Of a DNA stretch of 64,000 bases, positions 19,573 to 28,935 are shown piece after piece. Position 1 is the stretch's first letter; every line of letters begins with the position of its first letter. The translations under genes were made by a program, and so were the position numbers. The stretch is from assembly GCA_963849005.1 (NCBI GenBank), contig CAWKGC010000023.1:620001-684000 (forward strand), given 5' to 3'. The notes under the pieces are model-generated. The model searched no databases and was not told the origin of the DNA. It saw only the letters and a list, made by a program, of their open reading frames with translations. Source of the DNA: CAWKGC01 sp963849005. GTDB lineage: Bacteria; Pseudomonadota; Gammaproteobacteria; Burkholderiales; Usitatibacteraceae.

Positions 19573-21556
19573 TGTTTCGCAAGATCCTCATCGCCAACCG
19601 CGGCGAGATCGCCTGCCGCGTCATCCGCACGTGCCGCAGGCTCGCGGTCGAAACGGTGGCGGTGCATTCCGACATCGACGCGCATGCGCTGCACGTCGAG
19701 CAGGCCGACGAGGCGATCGCGATCGGCGGCGCGCGCCCGGCCGATTCCTACCTGCGCGGCGACAAGCTGATCGCCGGCGGCGCGGGCCACCGGCGCGCAG
19801 GCGATCCACCCCGGCTACGGCTTCCTCTCGGAGAACGAGGAGTTCGCCCGCGCGGTCGAGGCGGCGGGCCTCGTCTTCATCGGTCCCACGCCCGAGGCGA
19901 TCGCGCAAGATGGGGCTCAAGGACCGCGCCAAGGCGCTGATGGAGGCGGCCGGCGTGCCGGTGGTCCCGGGCTATCACGGCGAGAGCCAGGAGACGCCGT
20001 ACCTGCGCGAGCAGGCGCAGAAGATCGGCTACCCGGTGCTGATCAAGGCGGTCGCGGGCGGCGGCGGCAAGGGCATGCGGCTCGTCGAGCGCGACGCCGA
20101 TTTCGTCGCGCAACTCGCCGCCGCGCAGCGCGAGGCGAAGAGCGCCTTCGGCGACGACCGCGTGCTGGTCGAGCGCTATCGTCGCGGGCCCGCGCCACAT
20201 CGAGTTCCAGGTCTTCGGCGACAGCCACGGCAACTGCGTGCACCTCTTCGAGCGCGAATGCTCGATCCAGCGGCGCCACCAGAAGATCCTCGAGGAGACG
20301 CCCTCGCCCTTCCTCGACGACGAACTGCGCGAGCCGCATGGGCGACGCGGCCGTGGCGGCCGCGCGCGCGATCGCCTATCGCGGCGCCGGCACGGTGGAG
20401 TTCATCGTCGGCGCCGACCGCCAGTTCTACTTCATGGAGATGAACACCCGGCTGCAGGTCGAGCACCCGGTGACCGAGATGATCACCGGCGAGGACCTGG
20501 TCGAATGGCAGCTGCGGGTTGCGGCCGGGGAGGAACTTCCCCTCACGCAACGCGAGATCGTGCATGGGGGGCACGCGATCGAGGTGCGCCTGTGCGCCGA
20601 GAATCCCGCCAACCAGTTCCTTCCCGAGACCGGCACGGTGCGAGCGCTTTGCCCAGCCGGAACGGCATGACGACGTGCGGCTTGACACCGGCGTGCGCGA
20701 AGGCGACGAGATCGGCGTGTACTACGACCCGATGATCGCCAAGCTCGTCGTCTGGGGCAGCGACCGGCCGGAGGCCGCGCGGCGCCTGCAGGATGCGCTC
20801 GCAGCGACGGCGATCGTCGGCGTCACCACCAACCTCGGCTTCCTGCAATCGGTCGCGCGCCATCCTGCCTTCCTCGCGGGCCTCACCGACACCGGCTTCA
20901 TCGCCACGCACCGCGACGCCCTGTTCGCGACCGACCGCGGCGCCGAGGACCTGCTGCTCATCGGCGCGGCGGTCCGCGTGGTGCGGGACGATGCCGGCGG
21001 CGCCCGGGGCGCATCGCCGTGGGACGACACCGCCGGATGGCGCCTGAACCAGCCGTCGGTGAGGCAGGTGGAACTGCGCACGGCCGGCGGCGAAGACATC
21101 AAGGTGCGAATCGTGACGCGCCCCGCGGGACTTCACGTGATCCTCCCGGGCGGCGCGCACGACGTGCAGATCGGCCCGTCCGAAGGCGACCGGCTCGCGC
21201 TCGCCATCGACGGCAACATGCGCCACGTGCGGGTGGTGCGCCACGGCCGCCGGCTGTGCGCCGTGTCCGACACCACGCGCGCCGACCTCGCGCTGGTCGA
21301 TCCCTTCCATTACGAATCCGCGGACACCGGCGACGACGGGCGGCTCACGGCGCTCATGCCAGGCCGCATCGTGAAGCTCATGGTCGCCGCCGGCGCGAGC
21401 GTGAAGAAGGGGCAGGCGCTCCTGATCATGGAAGCGATGAAGATGGAGCACACCATTGCCAGCCCCCGCGATGGCGTTATCGCGCGCGTCGCGTTTGCCG
21501 AGAATGAACTGGTGCCGGCCGATGCCGTGCTGTTCGCATTCGAAGAACCCGCCTAG
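19572..21556 (+). CDS. liuD: Methylcrotonyl-CoA carboxylase alpha subunit (biotin carboxylase + BCCP), frameshifted
   Basis: The N-terminal biotin carboxylase reads FRKILIANRGEIACRVIRT, HPGYGFLSEN, KAVAGGGGKGMR (ATP grasp), EMNTRLQVEHPVTE and ends after ALAATAIVGVTTN. The C-terminal carrier domain holds the biotinylated lysine in EAMKMEH. The chain changes frame about five times (near 19793, 19910, 20185, 20335 and 20650); in each case deleting one base restores a perfect family match, e.g. AIA-KMGLK and YLAGPRHIEFQ. Repaired length is about 660 residues, as expected for MCC alpha. Confidence 0.92.
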
Positions 21557-21572
21557 GACCGAGGAGAACACC

Positions 21573-23195
21573 ATGCTGGGCCAGATGATGTCGAAGCCGC
21601 TGCTGACCTCCTCCCTGATCCGCCATGCCGACCGCTGGCACGGGGACACGGAAATCGTCTCGCGCAAGACCGAGGGCGGCATCCACCGCTACACCTACCG
21701 GGAAGCGCACGGGCGCTCGCGCCGGCTCGCCAACGCGCTCAAGGCGCTCGGCGTCGACGTCGGCACGCGCGTGGCCACGCTCGCATGGAACAACTTCCGC
21801 CACTTCGAGGCCTATTACGCGATCTCCGGCATCGGCGCGATCACGCACACCATCAACCCGCGCCTCTTCCCCGAGCAGGTGACGTGGATCATCAACGACG
21901 CCGACGACGCGTATGTGCTCTTCGACCTCACCTTTCTCAAGCTGATCGAGGGCGTCGCGCCGCTGTGCAAGGGCGTGAAGGGCTGGATCGCGATGACCGA
22001 TCGCGAGCACATGCCGGAAAGCAGCCTCAAGCTCCTGTGCTTCGAAGACCTTCTCGCCGCCCAGTCCGACGAACTCGAGTGGCCCGAGTTCGACGAACGC
22101 ACGGCCGCTTGCCTTTGCTACACCTCGGGCACAACGGGCAACCCCAAGGGCGCGCTCTACTCGCACCGCTCGACGATGCTGCACACGTACTCGGTGTGCA
22201 TGCCAGACGGGCTGAGCCTCTCGGCGACCGACGTCGTCCTGCCGGTGGTGCCGCTCTTCCACGTGAACGCCTGGGGCATCCCTTATGCCTGCGCGATGAC
22301 GGGCGCCAAGCTGGTGATGCCCGGCCCCAACCTCGACGGCGCCAGCCTGCACGAGCTGTTCGAGTCGGAAAAGGTCACGCTCACCGCAGGCGTGCCGACC
22401 GTCTGGCTGGCGCTGCTGCAGTACCTGGACGCCAAGTCGCTCAAGCTCTCGACCGTGAACCGCATCGTGATCGGGGGGTCCGCCGCGCCGCCGGCGATGA
22501 TCACCGCGTTCGGGGAGCGCTACGGCGTCGACGTGCTGCATGCGTGGGGGATGACGGAGATGTCGCCGCTGGGCACCGCCAACCGCTTCAAGCTGAAGCA
22601 CGCCGGGATGGATCGCGCGGCGCGCGACATGCTGCGCCGCAAGCAGGGACGCCCGCTGTTCGGAGTGGACCTCGAGATCGTCGACGACAATGGAACCGCA
22701 CTGCCGCACGACGGCAAAGCCTTCGGCGACCTCGTCGTGCAGGGCTACTGCGTGATCGAAAGCTACTACAAGGGCGCGGGCGGCGATGTCCTGCGCGACG
22801 GCTGGTTTCCGACCGGCGACGTCGCCACCGTCGACGAGGACGGCTACATCCAGATCACCGACCGCTCCAAGGACGTGATCAAGTCCGGCGGCGAGTGGAT
22901 CAGCTCGATCGACCTGGAGAACGCGGCGGTCGCCCACCCGGCCGTCCAGGAGGCTGCGGTGATCGGCGTGAAGCACCCGAAATGGGACGAGCGCCCGTTG
23001 CTGTTGGTCGTGAAGAAGCCCGGGCAGGAGGTCGACAAGGACGCGATGCTCGCCTTCCTCGCCGACAAGGTCGCGAAGTGGTGGCTGCCCGACGACGTCC
23101 TGTTCGTCGAGACCCTCCCCCACACGGCCACGGGCAAGCTTTCCAAGCTGACGCTGCGCCAGCAACTGGCCGGCTATCGCCTTCCGGGCACCTGA
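21573..23195 (+). CDS. Acyl-CoA synthetase (AMP-forming)
   Basis: The 540-residue ANL-superfamily ligase has the P-loop CYTSGTTGNPKG near residue 190, HAWGMTEMSP (A5), GWFPTGDV and DRSKDVIKSGGEW (A8), and the C-terminal catalytic lysine in TATGKLSK. Its start MLGQMMSKPLLTSSLIRHAD is typical of medium-chain fatty-acyl ligases in Proteobacteria (AlkK-like). It follows the carboxylase alpha stop by 16 bases with a GAGGAG site and probably activates branched or short acids entering the pathway. Confidence 0.9.
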   Translation: MLGQMMSKPLLTSSLIRHADRWHGDTEIVSRKTEGGIHRYTYREAHGRSRRLANALKALGVDVGTRVATLAWNNFRHFEAYYAISGIGAITHTINPRLFPEQVTWIINDADDAYVLFDLTFLKLIEGVAPLCKGVKGWIAMTDREHMPESSLKLLCFEDLLAAQSDELEWPEFDERTAACLCYTSGTTGNPKGALYSHRSTMLHTYSVCMPDGLSLSATDVVLPVVPLFHVNAWGIPYACAMTGAKLVMPGPNLDGASLHELFESEKVTLTAGVPTVWLALLQYLDAKSLKLSTVNRIVIGGSAAPPAMITAFGERYGVDVLHAWGMTEMSPLGTANRFKLKHAGMDRAARDMLRRKQGRPLFGVDLEIVDDNGTALPHDGKAFGDLVVQGYCVIESYYKGAGGDVLRDGWFPTGDVATVDEDGYIQITDRSKDVIKSGGEWISSIDLENAAVAHPAVQEAAVIGVKHPKWDERPLLLVVKKPGQEVDKDAMLAFLADKVAKWWLPDDVLFVETLPHTATGKLSKLTLRQQLAGYRLPGT

Positions 23196-23222
23196 CGCGA
23201 AGGCGTATAATTTTTCGTGCTT

Positions 23223-23339
23223 CGTCATTCCCGCGAATGCGTCGTCATTCCGGGCTTGACCCGGAATCCAGTGCACTTCATGAAAGCCGCTGGATTCCCG
23301 CTTTCGCGGGAATGACGATGTGTACGCCGGAATGACGAT
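23223..23339. repeat. dRS3-like ATTCCC...GGGAAT intergenic repeats
   Basis: The gap between the ligase and mmsA contains CGTCATTCCGGGCTTGACCC, completed by GGAATCCAG, then GGATTCCCGC-TTTC-GCGGGAAT followed by GACG, both able to form hairpins. They match the class of short palindromic repeats known as dRS3 in Neisseria and widespread in Betaproteobacteria. A second copy lies in the liv operon at 36037. They may also serve as a weak terminator for the leucine operon. Confidence 0.75.
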
Positions 23340-23367
23340 TCAGGACCAACCACGAGGAAAAAATACC

Positions 23368-24894
23368 ATGGCCGCCAATCCCCAAGCCGTCGCCCAAACC
23401 GCCCCCACCGTCAAGCTCCTGGTCAACGGCCAGTTCGTCGAATCGAAGACGACGGAGTGGAAGGATGTCGTCAACCCGGCGACCCAGCAGGTGATCGCGC
23501 GCGTGCCTTTCGCCACCCGCGCCGAGATCGACGCGGCCATCGCCGCCGCTGCCGAGGCGTACAAGACCTGGAAGCACACCCCGGTAGGCGCGCGCATGCG
23601 CATCATGCTGAAGCTCCAGGAGCTGATCCGCCGCGACATGAAGAAGCTCGCGGCCTGCCTCACTGCCGAACAGGGCAAGACGCTGCCGGACGCCGAGGGC
23701 GACGTCTTCCGCGGCCTCGAGGTCGTCGAGCACGCCTGCTCGATCGGCTCGATCCAGATGGGCGAGCACCTCGAGCAGGTCGCCGGCGGCGTGGACGTGT
23801 ATTCGATCCGCCAGCCGATCGGCGTGTGCGCCGGCATCACCCCTTTCAACTTCCCGGCGATGATCCCGCTGTGGATGTTCCCGATGGCGATCGTCACCGG
23901 CAACACCTTCGTGCTGAAGCCCTCGGAGCAGGACCCGATGACGCCGATGCTGCTGGCCGGGCTCGCCATGGAAGCAGGCGTGCCGCCCGGCGTGCTGAAC
24001 GTCATCCACGGCGGCAAGGAGGCGGTCGATGCGCTTTGCACGCACCCGGAAATCAAGGCGGTCTCCTTCGTCGGCTCGACCCACGTCGGCACGCACGTCT
24101 ACAACCTCGCCTCCACCCACGGCAAGCGCGCGCAATGCATGATGGGCGCGAAGAACCATGCGGTGGTGCTGCCGGATGCGAACAAGGAGCAGACGCTGAA
24201 TGCGCTGGTCGGCGCGGGCTTCGGCGCGGCGGGGCAGCGCTGCATGGCCACCAGCGTCGCGGTGCTGGTGGGCAAGGCCAACGGCTGGATCCCCGACATC
24301 GTCGAGAAGGCGAAGACGCTCAAGATCAACGGCGGCACCGAACCGGGCGCGGACCTGGGCCCCGTGGTGTCGAAGGCCGCGTTCAAGCGCGTGACCGAAT
24401 TGATCGATGCCGGCGTCAAGGAGGGCGCGAAGCTCGACCTCGACGGGCGCAGCGTGAAGGTGCCGGGCTACCCGGACGGCAACTTCATCGGCCCCACGAT
24501 CTTCTCCGGCGTGAAGACCAGCATGCGCATCTACAACGAGGAGATCTTCGGCCCGGTGCTCGTCATCGTCAGCGTGGACACGCTCGACGAGGCGATCGCC
24601 TTCGTCAACGCCAACCCCTTCGGCAACGGCACGGGGGTCTTCACGCAATCGGGCGCGGCGGCGCGCAAGTTCCAGTACGAGATCGACGTCGGCCAGGTCG
24701 GCATCAACGTGCCCATCCCGGTGCCGGTCCCGTACTTCAGCTTCACCGGCTCGCGCGGCTCGAAGCTCGGCGACCTCGGCCCCTACGGCAAGCAGGTGGT
24801 CCAGTTCTACACGCAGGTGAAGACGGTGACCGCGCGCTGGTTCGATGATTCCACCGTGGCGGGCGCCGTCAACACGACCATCAGCCTCAAGTAA
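23368..24894 (+). CDS. mmsA: Methylmalonate-semialdehyde dehydrogenase (CoA-acylating)
   Basis: The 508-residue aldehyde dehydrogenase converts methylmalonate semialdehyde to propionyl-CoA in valine degradation. It has the MmsA start (KLLVNGQFVESKTTEW), NAD-fold GSTHVGTHVY, catalytic C292 in AGQRCMATS, and the signature PVPYFSFTGSRGSKLGDL near the end. GAGGAAAA precedes ATG 23368. It is 11 bases upstream of mmsB, the usual partner. Confidence 0.95.
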   Translation: MAANPQAVAQTAPTVKLLVNGQFVESKTTEWKDVVNPATQQVIARVPFATRAEIDAAIAAAAEAYKTWKHTPVGARMRIMLKLQELIRRDMKKLAACLTAEQGKTLPDAEGDVFRGLEVVEHACSIGSIQMGEHLEQVAGGVDVYSIRQPIGVCAGITPFNFPAMIPLWMFPMAIVTGNTFVLKPSEQDPMTPMLLAGLAMEAGVPPGVLNVIHGGKEAVDALCTHPEIKAVSFVGSTHVGTHVYNLASTHGKRAQCMMGAKNHAVVLPDANKEQTLNALVGAGFGAAGQRCMATSVAVLVGKANGWIPDIVEKAKTLKINGGTEPGADLGPVVSKAAFKRVTELIDAGVKEGAKLDLDGRSVKVPGYPDGNFIGPTIFSGVKTSMRIYNEEIFGPVLVIVSVDTLDEAIAFVNANPFGNGTGVFTQSGAAARKFQYEIDVGQVGINVPIPVPVPYFSFTGSRGSKLGDLGPYGKQVVQFYTQVKTVTARWFDDSTVAGAVNTTISLK

Positions 24895-24905
24895 AAGAGC
24901 TTTCC

Positions 24906-25790
24906 ATGAAGATCGGATTCATCGGGCTGGGCCACATGGGCAACCCCATGTGCCGCAACCTCCTCAAGAACGGCCACGCGCTCAAGGTCTACGACGTGGT
25001 GCCGGAGTTGCTGAAGAAGCTCGCCGACCTGGGCTGCGAGGCGGCGACCTCACCCGCGGATTGCGCCAAGGGCGTGGAACTCGTCATCACCATGCTGCCC
25101 TCTTCGCCGCACGTGAGGAGCGTCTATACCGGCGAGTACGGCGTGCTGAAAGGCGTGAAGCCCGGCGTGATGCTGATCGACTCCTCGACCATCGACCCGC
25201 TCACCTCGCGAGACGTTGCCATGGACGCGAAAGCGCACGGCAATGCGATGGTCGATGCGCCGGTCTCCGGAGGCGTGGGCGGCGCCGAGGCCGGCACGCT
25301 CACCTTCATGGTCGGCGGCGACACCCGGGACTTCGAGGCGGCCAAGCCGGTGCTCGCCTGCATGGGCAAGAACATCGTCCACTGCGGCGGCGCGGGCAAC
25401 GGGCAGGTGGCGAAGATCTGCAACAACATGATGCTCGCCATCGAGATGATCGCCACCGCCGAGGGCATGAGCCTCGCCGCGAAGCTCGGCATGGACCCGA
25501 AGGTGTTCGCCGGCATCGTCAACACCTCGAGCGGGCGCTGCTGGAGTTCCGATACCTACAACCCTTATCCCGGCGTGCTGGAGAACGTCCCCGCCTCGCG
25601 CGGCTACACCGGCGGCTTCGGCGCCGACCTGATGCTGAAGGACCTGACGCTGGTGACCGACGCGGCCAAGGTCGCGAAGCAGCCTGCAATCCTCGGCGCG
25701 CTCGCGCAGCAGCTCTACCAGAAGCACTCCTGCGACGGCCATGGCGGGCTCGATTTTTCCAGCATCATCAAGCAGTACCTCAAGGCTTGA
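24906..25790 (+). CDS. mmsB: 3-Hydroxyisobutyrate dehydrogenase
   Basis: This enzyme oxidises 3-hydroxyisobutyrate to methylmalonate semialdehyde with NAD. The 294-residue protein shows the N-terminal nucleotide-binding GFIGLGHMGNPM, substrate loop DAPVSGGVGGAEAGTL, and catalytic K170 in GQVAKICNN. GLDFSSIIK near the end is characteristic of the family. Expressed with mmsA; a 34-bp inverted repeat follows and may end the transcript. Confidence 0.95.
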   Translation: MKIGFIGLGHMGNPMCRNLLKNGHALKVYDVVPELLKKLADLGCEAATSPADCAKGVELVITMLPSSPHVRSVYTGEYGVLKGVKPGVMLIDSSTIDPLTSRDVAMDAKAHGNAMVDAPVSGGVGGAEAGTLTFMVGGDTRDFEAAKPVLACMGKNIVHCGGAGNGQVAKICNNMMLAIEMIATAEGMSLAAKLGMDPKVFAGIVNTSSGRCWSSDTYNPYPGVLENVPASRGYTGGFGADLMLKDLTLVTDAAKVAKQPAILGALAQQLYQKHSCDGHGGLDFSSIIKQYLKA

Positions 25791-25821
25791 CGCAAGCGCG
25801 GATGGGTTTGGGGGCTGAATT

Positions 25822-25954
25822 AACCGCCGATGAACGCCGATGAACGCCGATAAAACCAAGGGATTGATCGGGTTTTGTACGGGAAACGACAGAGGTTGTC
25901 GTAGCCACCCACTATCACGCTTTTATCGGCGTTCATCGGCGTTCATCGGCGGTT
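25822..25954. repeat. Perfect 34-bp inverted repeat built of CCGATGAACG units
   Basis: Left arm 25822-25855 (AACCGCCGATGAACGCCGAT...TAAAA) is exactly reverse-complemented at 25921-25954. Each arm is itself a tandem of 10-bp GATGAACGCC units. The 65-base spacer contains a small hairpin ACGACA-GAGGT-TGTCGT (25886-25902). It occupies the whole mmsB-enoyl-CoA hydratase gap and could act as a transcript-end stem-loop or be a miniature mobile element. Confidence 0.9.
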
Positions 25955-25981
25955 CCAAAACCCACTCGCAATGAAACCACA

Positions 25982-26749
25982 ATGATTGAACACCGGATAG
26001 AAGGCCACACCTGCTTCATCACCATCAACAATCCGCCTGCCAATACCTGGACGCCGGACGGCCTCAAGGCGCTGGAGAACCTCGTCGGCGAGCTGAACGC
26101 CAACCGCGACATCTATGCGGCGGTGATCACCGGCGCGGGCGGGAAGTTCTTCTCCGCGGGCGCGGACCTGAAGAAGTTCCAGGGCGACAAGGTGTTCGCG
26201 CGCCACTTCATCGCCTGTTTCGGCGCCGCCTTCGAGGCGCTGATGAACGCGCGCTTCGTGACGATCGCCGCGATCAACGGCTACGCGATGGGCGGCGGGA
26301 TGGAATGCGCGCTGGCCTGCGACATGCGCATCGCCGAGGCGCACGCGGTGCTGGCGCTGCCGGAACCGAAGGTGGGCCTGCTGCCTGCCGGCTGCGGCAC
26401 GCAGAACCTGCCGTGGCTGGTCGGCGAAGGCTGGGCCAAGCGCATCATCCTCACCGGCGAGCAGGTCAAGGCCGACGACGCGCTGCGAATCGGCCTGGTC
26501 GAGGAAGTCGTGGAACAGGGCAAGGCCCTGGAAGCGGCAACCGCGATGGCGCACCGCGTGGCGGAACTCAGCCCGCGCGCGGTCGAGTACTGCAAGACGC
26601 TCATCCACAACGCCCGCAACGGCATCCCCCGGCGCGGCGGGCTGTCGCTCGAACGGGAGCGCTTCATGGATCTGTTCGAGTACGAGGACCAGGTTGAAGG
26701 GGTTGCGGCCTTCCTCGAGAAGCGCAAGCCCGGCTGGAAGAACAAGTAG
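25982..26749 (+). CDS. Enoyl-CoA hydratase/isomerase
   Basis: The 255-residue crotonase has FFSAGADLKKF and YAMGGGMECALACDMRIA, forming the CoA-binding oxyanion pocket, with ALPEPKVGLLPAGCGT carrying the second glutamate region. In a valine cluster it probably hydrates methacrylyl-CoA to 3-hydroxyisobutyryl-CoA, the substrate of the hydrolase encoded five bases downstream. ATG 25982 lies 28 bases after the inverted repeat. Confidence 0.9.
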   Translation: MIEHRIEGHTCFITINNPPANTWTPDGLKALENLVGELNANRDIYAAVITGAGGKFFSAGADLKKFQGDKVFARHFIACFGAAFEALMNARFVTIAAINGYAMGGGMECALACDMRIAEAHAVLALPEPKVGLLPAGCGTQNLPWLVGEGWAKRIILTGEQVKADDALRIGLVEEVVEQGKALEAATAMAHRVAELSPRAVEYCKTLIHNARNGIPRRGGLSLERERFMDLFEYEDQVEGVAAFLEKRKPGWKNK

Positions 26750-26754
26750 CGCCC

Positions 26755-27850
26755 ATGGCAACGATGCAAGCCGCCGGCGGGGACCTCCTCGCCCGGATCG
26801 CGGACGGCGTTGCCCACGTCACGCTGAACCGCCCGGCTGCGCTCAATGCCCTGTCCTTCGACATGCTGGTCGGCCTCTCCGACTGGCTCGACGAGTGGGA
26901 GAACGATGACGCGGTGCGCGCCGTGGTCATGCGTGGCGCCGGCGAGAAGGCCTTCTGCGCGGGAGGCGACATCCGCGCGCTCTACGACGGCGCGAAGTCG
27001 GGCACGCAGCACAACGGGCGCTATTTCGAGGTCGAGTACGCCCTCGACTTCCGCATCCATCGCTATCCCAAGCCTTGCGTCGCCCTCATGGACGGCATCG
27101 TCATGGGCGGCGGCATGGGCATCGCGCAAGGCGCCACGGTGCGCATCGTCGGCGACCGCACGCGCATGGCAATGCCCGAGACCGGCATCGGCCTGTTTCC
27201 CGATGTCGGCGGAAGCTGGTTCCTGACGCGGCAGCCCGGGGAGGCCGGCACCTGGCTGGGGCTTTGCGGCGCGCCGATCAAGGCGGCCGACTGCATCGAG
27301 GCGGGCCTGGCGGACCTCTACCTGCCGCCCGCGGCCATCGCGGGCCTCGATGCGGTGGTCGCGGAAGCCGCAGGCCGGCCCGATCCGAGGGTCGCCATTC
27401 GCGAAGCGCCTCGCCTCGCGCGCGGAAATGCCTCCCGGAGGGCGGTTGCGCTCGCTCGGTCCCGCCATCGACCTGCATTTCGGCAAGCCCACGGTCGCGG
27501 CGATCCTCGACTCGCTTGGCGCGGAGAGCCGCGAGGCGTATGCCGATTGGGCGAAAGCCACGCTGGAAAGGCTGGGCAAATGCTCGCCGACGATGCTGTG
27601 CGTGGCCCTCGAGCAGCTCCGGCGCGGCCGCGGCATGGCGCTCGCCGACTGCTTCCGCATGGAGCTCGGCATGGTGAATACCTGCTTCGAGCAGGGCGAC
27701 TTCCTCGAGGGCATCCGGGCGCTGATCGTCGACAAGGACAACCAGCCGCACTGGAGCCCTGCCCGGCTCGCGGACGTGAAGCCCGAGGCCGTCCAAGCCT
27801 TCTTCCGCGACCGGTGGCCCGCGGGCGCGCATCCGCTGGCGGCACTGTGA
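26755..27850 (+). CDS. 3-Hydroxyisobutyryl-CoA hydrolase (frameshifted)
   Basis: This crotonase-fold thioesterase has FCAGGDIRALYDG, MDGIVMGGGMGIAQ and the diagnostic MPETGIGLFPDVGGS, whose Glu and Asp match the catalytic pair of the human enzyme HIBCH. A one-base insertion near 27400 shifts the C-terminal third, which resumes with KRLASRAEM and ends AHPLAAL at 27850 (about 364 residues). It completes the valine branch with mmsA, mmsB and the hydratase. The stop codon lies inside an 18-bp palindrome-like repeat. Confidence 0.92.
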
Positions 27851-27973
27851 ACTGGTTCACAGCGCGGGCCCGGGCAGCTTGAGATACTGCACGCCGTACT
27901 CTCCCGCCTTCCCGCCGTCCGGCAGGGAAGCGATCGGCGCTGCGAGTCCGGGAATGTGTGAACCAGTTCACAG
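27845..27973. promoter_or_regulatory. Pair of inverted TGTGAAC-CAGTTCACA palindromes
   Basis: CTGTGAACTGGTTCACAG (27845-27862) and TGTGAACCAGTTCACAG (27957-27973) are reverse complements of each other and each is nearly self-palindromic, 95 bases apart. The first overlaps the hydrolase stop codon and the second ends 33 bases before the FAH gene start. Size and symmetry fit paired operators of a GntR- or TetR-type regulator; no such regulator is encoded nearby. Confidence 0.5.
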
Positions 27974-28006
27974 ATTCGCGCCCGCCATCGGCGCATTCTC
28001 CGAGGC

Positions 28007-28933
28007 ATGAGACTGGCGACATTTTCGCCGCTTTCCGGCGGCGCTCCCCGTCCTGCCCTGGTTTCGGGCGACGCGGACCTGCACGACCTCGCCGCGGAGG
28101 CGCAGGCGCGATCGCTCGCCCCCGAGATCGACCTGCGCTCGATGCTGGGCATCATTCGCGGCGGCCCGGCAGTGCGCGCCGCACTCGATGAAATCGCCCG
28201 GGAGCCGCGCACCCGGGCGCTCAGCCTCCTCGACGTGCGGCTGGAAGCGCCGATCCCGCGCCCGGCCAGGAACATCTTCTGCGTGGGCTGGAACTACCTG
28301 GAGCACTTCCAGGAAGGCGCGAAGACGCTCAAGGACGACCGCGTCCTGCCCGAGCACCCGGTGTTCTTCACCAAGGTCCCGTCCACCGTGAACGGGCCGA
28401 CGGGCAGCATTCCCTTCGACGCGACCGTTTCCACGCAGCTCGACTGGGAGGTCGAGCTGGGCGTGGTCATCGGCAAGGGCGGCAAGAACATTACCGAGGC
28501 GGCGGCGATGGCGCATGTCTTCGGCTACACGGTGGTGAACGACGTCACCTGGCGCGACGTGCAGCGCCGCCACGGCGGCCAGTGGTTCAAGGGCAAGAGC
28601 CTCGACGGCACCTGCCCGATGGGCCCGTGGATCGTCACCGCGGACAGCCTCTCGCCCGACGACCTCGAAGTGCACTGCCGCGTCAACGGCGTGACCAAGC
28701 AGCACTCGCGCACCCGCTTCATGTACTTCAGGATTCCGCGCCTCATCCGCGAGCTGTCGCTGGGCATGACGCTCGAGCCCGGCGACATCATCTCCACCGG
28801 CACGCCATCGGGCGTCGGCTATGCCCGCACGCCGCCGGAGTGGCTGAAGCCGGGCGACCTCCTCGAGACCGAAATCGAGGGCATCGGCGTGCTGCGCAAT
28901 CCCGTCGGCGAAACGCCGGCCCGGGGGAGCTGA
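28007..28933 (+). CDS. Fumarylacetoacetate-hydrolase family protein
   Basis: The 308-residue protein has a full FAH fold: NIFCVGWNYLEH, metal-binding DWEVELGVVIG (acidic ligands), WFKGKSLDGTCPMGPW, and GDIISTGTPSGVG. Members hydrolyse or decarboxylate 2,4-diketo or 2-hydroxymuconate-type acids; the exact substrate is not deducible. ATG 28007 lies just after the TGTGAAC palindrome. The diguanylate cyclase gene begins two bases after its stop. Confidence 0.9.
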   Translation: MRLATFSPLSGGAPRPALVSGDADLHDLAAEAQARSLAPEIDLRSMLGIIRGGPAVRAALDEIAREPRTRALSLLDVRLEAPIPRPARNIFCVGWNYLEHFQEGAKTLKDDRVLPEHPVFFTKVPSTVNGPTGSIPFDATVSTQLDWEVELGVVIGKGGKNITEAAAMAHVFGYTVVNDVTWRDVQRRHGGQWFKGKSLDGTCPMGPWIVTADSLSPDDLEVHCRVNGVTKQHSRTRFMYFRIPRLIRELSLGMTLEPGDIISTGTPSGVGYARTPPEWLKPGDLLETEIEGIGVLRNPVGETPARGS

Positions 28934-28935
28934 CC

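Noticed and set aside
19572..21556. Programmed frameshifting or true pseudogene of the carboxylase alpha subunit
   Set aside because: Five separate one-base shifts without slippery-site pattern, with all catalytic motifs intact and neighbours functional, fit sequence errors better.
25822..25954. CRISPR-like or insertion-sequence ends
   Set aside because: Only one inverted pair, 65-base spacer, no transposase or cas gene.
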